Shown here: in pieces, positions 62,929-64,000 of the stretch
How the letters are laid out: each line of letters begins with the position of its first letter
How positions within the stretch are numbered: position 1 is the stretch's first letter
Assembly (NCBI RefSeq): GCF_002407245.1
Contig: NZ_CP010681.1
Coordinates: 1,612,001-1,676,000 of the forward strand
DNA from: Phaeobacter piscinae
GTDB taxonomy: Bacteria; Pseudomonadota; Alphaproteobacteria; Rhodobacterales; Rhodobacteraceae
Reading direction: 5' to 3'
Length of the DNA: 64,000 bases
The notes under the pieces: model-generated
The model's database searches: none
What the model saw: only the letters and a program-made list of their open reading frames with translations
What the model was told of the DNA's origin: nothing
Program-made: the position numbers and the translations under genes

Positions 62929-64000
62929 TCAGGACAAGAGCGGAGCGGGCAGTTTCTTTAGCCCGGCCACATGGCCCAACGGCAGTGCCCCTAATGGCAG
63001 CAGGCAGGCCTGTAGCGCGTGGTAGATGTCCGGCTTTCCAGTGAAGATCGACCGTGTCACTTGCCCGTTCCCATCAATTTCAGGATACCAGCCGCCGCGG
63101 GTCTCATCGATAAAATGCGCCTGCGCAAATCCCCAGAGGCGGCGATACCAATGCTCATCCGCGTCTCTGGCGTCCAGTTTCACAAGCGTGGCAACGGCAC
63201 CGATTGCCTCCGTCACCGGCCACCAGAACCGATTGCCCATCGCGACCTTGCCGTCGAAATCAAGCGTATAGGCAAAGCCACCATCAGGTAACCAGGCGTC
63301 GGCTAGCGCGCGTTCAATCAGGTTGCGCGCGCGTGTCGGGGCGCCCGTGTCCCGCCGCCCTGCCAGATCCCAGTGCTGCAACATCAATCGCCCCAGCTCA
63401 AATGAATGGCCAGGGGTGGTCCCTGCGGGCCGAAACATCGGATCCCCGGCATAGCTGCGGTCGACTTGCCACCTCTCAGTGTAATGTTCAGGCAGACGCC
63501 AGCCTTCTGCAGGCGCAACTTCGCCCACGAAAAAATCGAGGATATGGCCTGCGCGGTCCAAAAATACTGTCTCACCCGTGGCCTCATATGCCGTCAGCAG
63601 CGCTTCGACCCCGTGCATGTTGGCGTTCATTCCGCGATAGGTCGAAAACGGTGTCCAATCGCGGTTCCATTCGTCGGCAAACCGTTTTGGCTCCGCTTCC
63701 CAGAACCGCTGGTCCAAGACCTCCGCCACATCGCTCAGCAAGGCATCCGCAGCGGGGTGCCCGGCCAGTTTCGCCGACGCCGCAGCCAGCAGAACAAAGA
63801 CATGGCCATAGGCCAGTTTGCGATCATCCGCGACGGTATCACGGGACAGCGCCCAAAGGTATCCGCCATGGATCTGATCGCGGTGGTGATTGTTGAGATA
63901 GGCGATGCCGTGATCGATCATCCGGTCGGCACCGGCGTAGCCGCAGATATGCGCCAGCGCGTAAGAATGGATCAACCGTGTGGTGGTGTGCAGCTCCTGC
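62929..64000 (-). CDS. AGE-family (N-acylglucosamine 2-epimerase / YihS-like) isomerase, 5' part outside window
   Basis: The open frame runs off the right edge; 357 codons are present and the family is usually about 390-420 residues, so only the N terminus is missing. The (alpha/alpha)6-barrel pattern is seen: QELHTTTRLIHSYALAHICG at the edge, HIHGGYLWALS-like DQIHGGYLWALS, STYRGMNANMHGVEALL with paired His/Asn, PGHSFELGRLML and RFWWPVTEAIGAV. Family members interconvert mannose/glucose, fructose or sulfoquinovose, or act as N-acylglucosamine epimerases; the substrate is not clear. Confidence 0.88.
   Translation of the reverse strand, partial: QELHTTTRLIHSYALAHICGYAGADRMIDHGIAYLNNHHRDQIHGGYLWALSRDTVADDRKLAYGHVFVLLAAASAKLAGHPAADALLSDVAEVLDQRFWEAEPKRFADEWNRDWTPFSTYRGMNANMHGVEALLTAYEATGETVFLDRAGHILDFFVGEVAPAEGWRLPEHYTERWQVDRSYAGDPMFRPAGTTPGHSFELGRLMLQHWDLAGRRDTGAPTRARNLIERALADAWLPDGGFAYTLDFDGKVAMGNRFWWPVTEAIGAVATLVKLDARDADEHWYRRLWGFAQAHFIDETRGGWYPEIDGNGQVTRSIFTGKPDIYHALQACLLPLGALPLGHVAGLKKLPAPLLS

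Overview
The window looks like a chromosomal segment of a marine alphaproteobacterium of the Rhodobacteraceae (Roseobacter group, Phaeobacter/Ruegeria/Leisingera-like). This is inferred from the high-GC coding style, short gaps, ATGA start/stop overlaps, the TAXI-type TRAP system, the MttB-family methyltransferase, the citramalate synthase and the general protein character. No species call is possible from the sequence alone. There is no rRNA, CRISPR array, insertion sequence, integrase or phage module. Two tRNA genes are present: Leu-CAA on the minus strand at about 23.9 kb and Asn-GUU on the plus strand at about 62.8 kb.

Layout. 0-4.8 kb: the start of a truncated secreted protein, then an ABC ATPase, an FtsX-type permease and an AttH/CrtC-like protein in one plus-strand operon. 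4.8-9.0 kb: a minus-strand TAXI-TRAP transporter (binding protein, fused permease with C-terminal extension) ending in a universal stress protein. 9.7-22.1 kb: a long plus-strand catabolic run made of a three-subunit molybdenum hydroxylase, a MoaD/ThiS-like protein, MtnA, a class II aldolase, an M19 dipeptidase and a complete dipeptide-type ABC importer. 22.2-25.2 kb: an HD-GYP protein, tRNA-Leu, a YqaA/DedA-type membrane protein and DsbB. 25.2-28.7 kb: an Lrp regulator diverging from arginase, CtlX and ornithine cyclodeaminase, which convert arginine and citrulline to proline. 28.7-37.3 kb: housekeeping genes (HNH nuclease, RluE-type pseudouridine synthase, esterase, AlkA-like glycosylase, MFS transporter, NDUFAF6-like protein, citramalate synthase, CysRS). 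37.5-39.2 kb: two paralogous small outer-membrane barrels. 39.6-46.7 kb: an MttB-family methyltransferase, a GT2 glycosyltransferase and a full Liv-type ABC importer. 47.2-51.4 kb: an unknown protein diverging from a CheB-CheR-PAS fusion. 51.5-55.8 kb: a methionine-degradation locus (MdeA, MdeB, divergent MdeR). 55.9-62.3 kb: a cyclase/TPR protein, a vanadium-haloperoxidase/PAP2-type protein with a long Gly-Leu repeat, and a 1002-residue putative zinc metalloprotease. 62.8-64 kb: tRNA-Asn and a truncated AGE-family isomerase/epimerase.

Themes. Much of the window serves scavenging of nitrogen- and sulfur-containing compounds: peptides, arginine/citrulline, methionine, methylthioribose-phosphate, methylated amines or betaines, and branched or otherwise unidentified amino acids. 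The MtnA plus class II aldolase pair matches the dihydroxyacetone-phosphate shunt for methylthioadenosine or 5'-deoxyadenosine salvage. It lies next to a molybdenum hydroxylase that could oxidise the released aldehyde, which is an inference. The least explained part is 57.8-62.3 kb, where the repeat-bearing haloperoxidase-like gene converges on the large HEFGH-motif gene.
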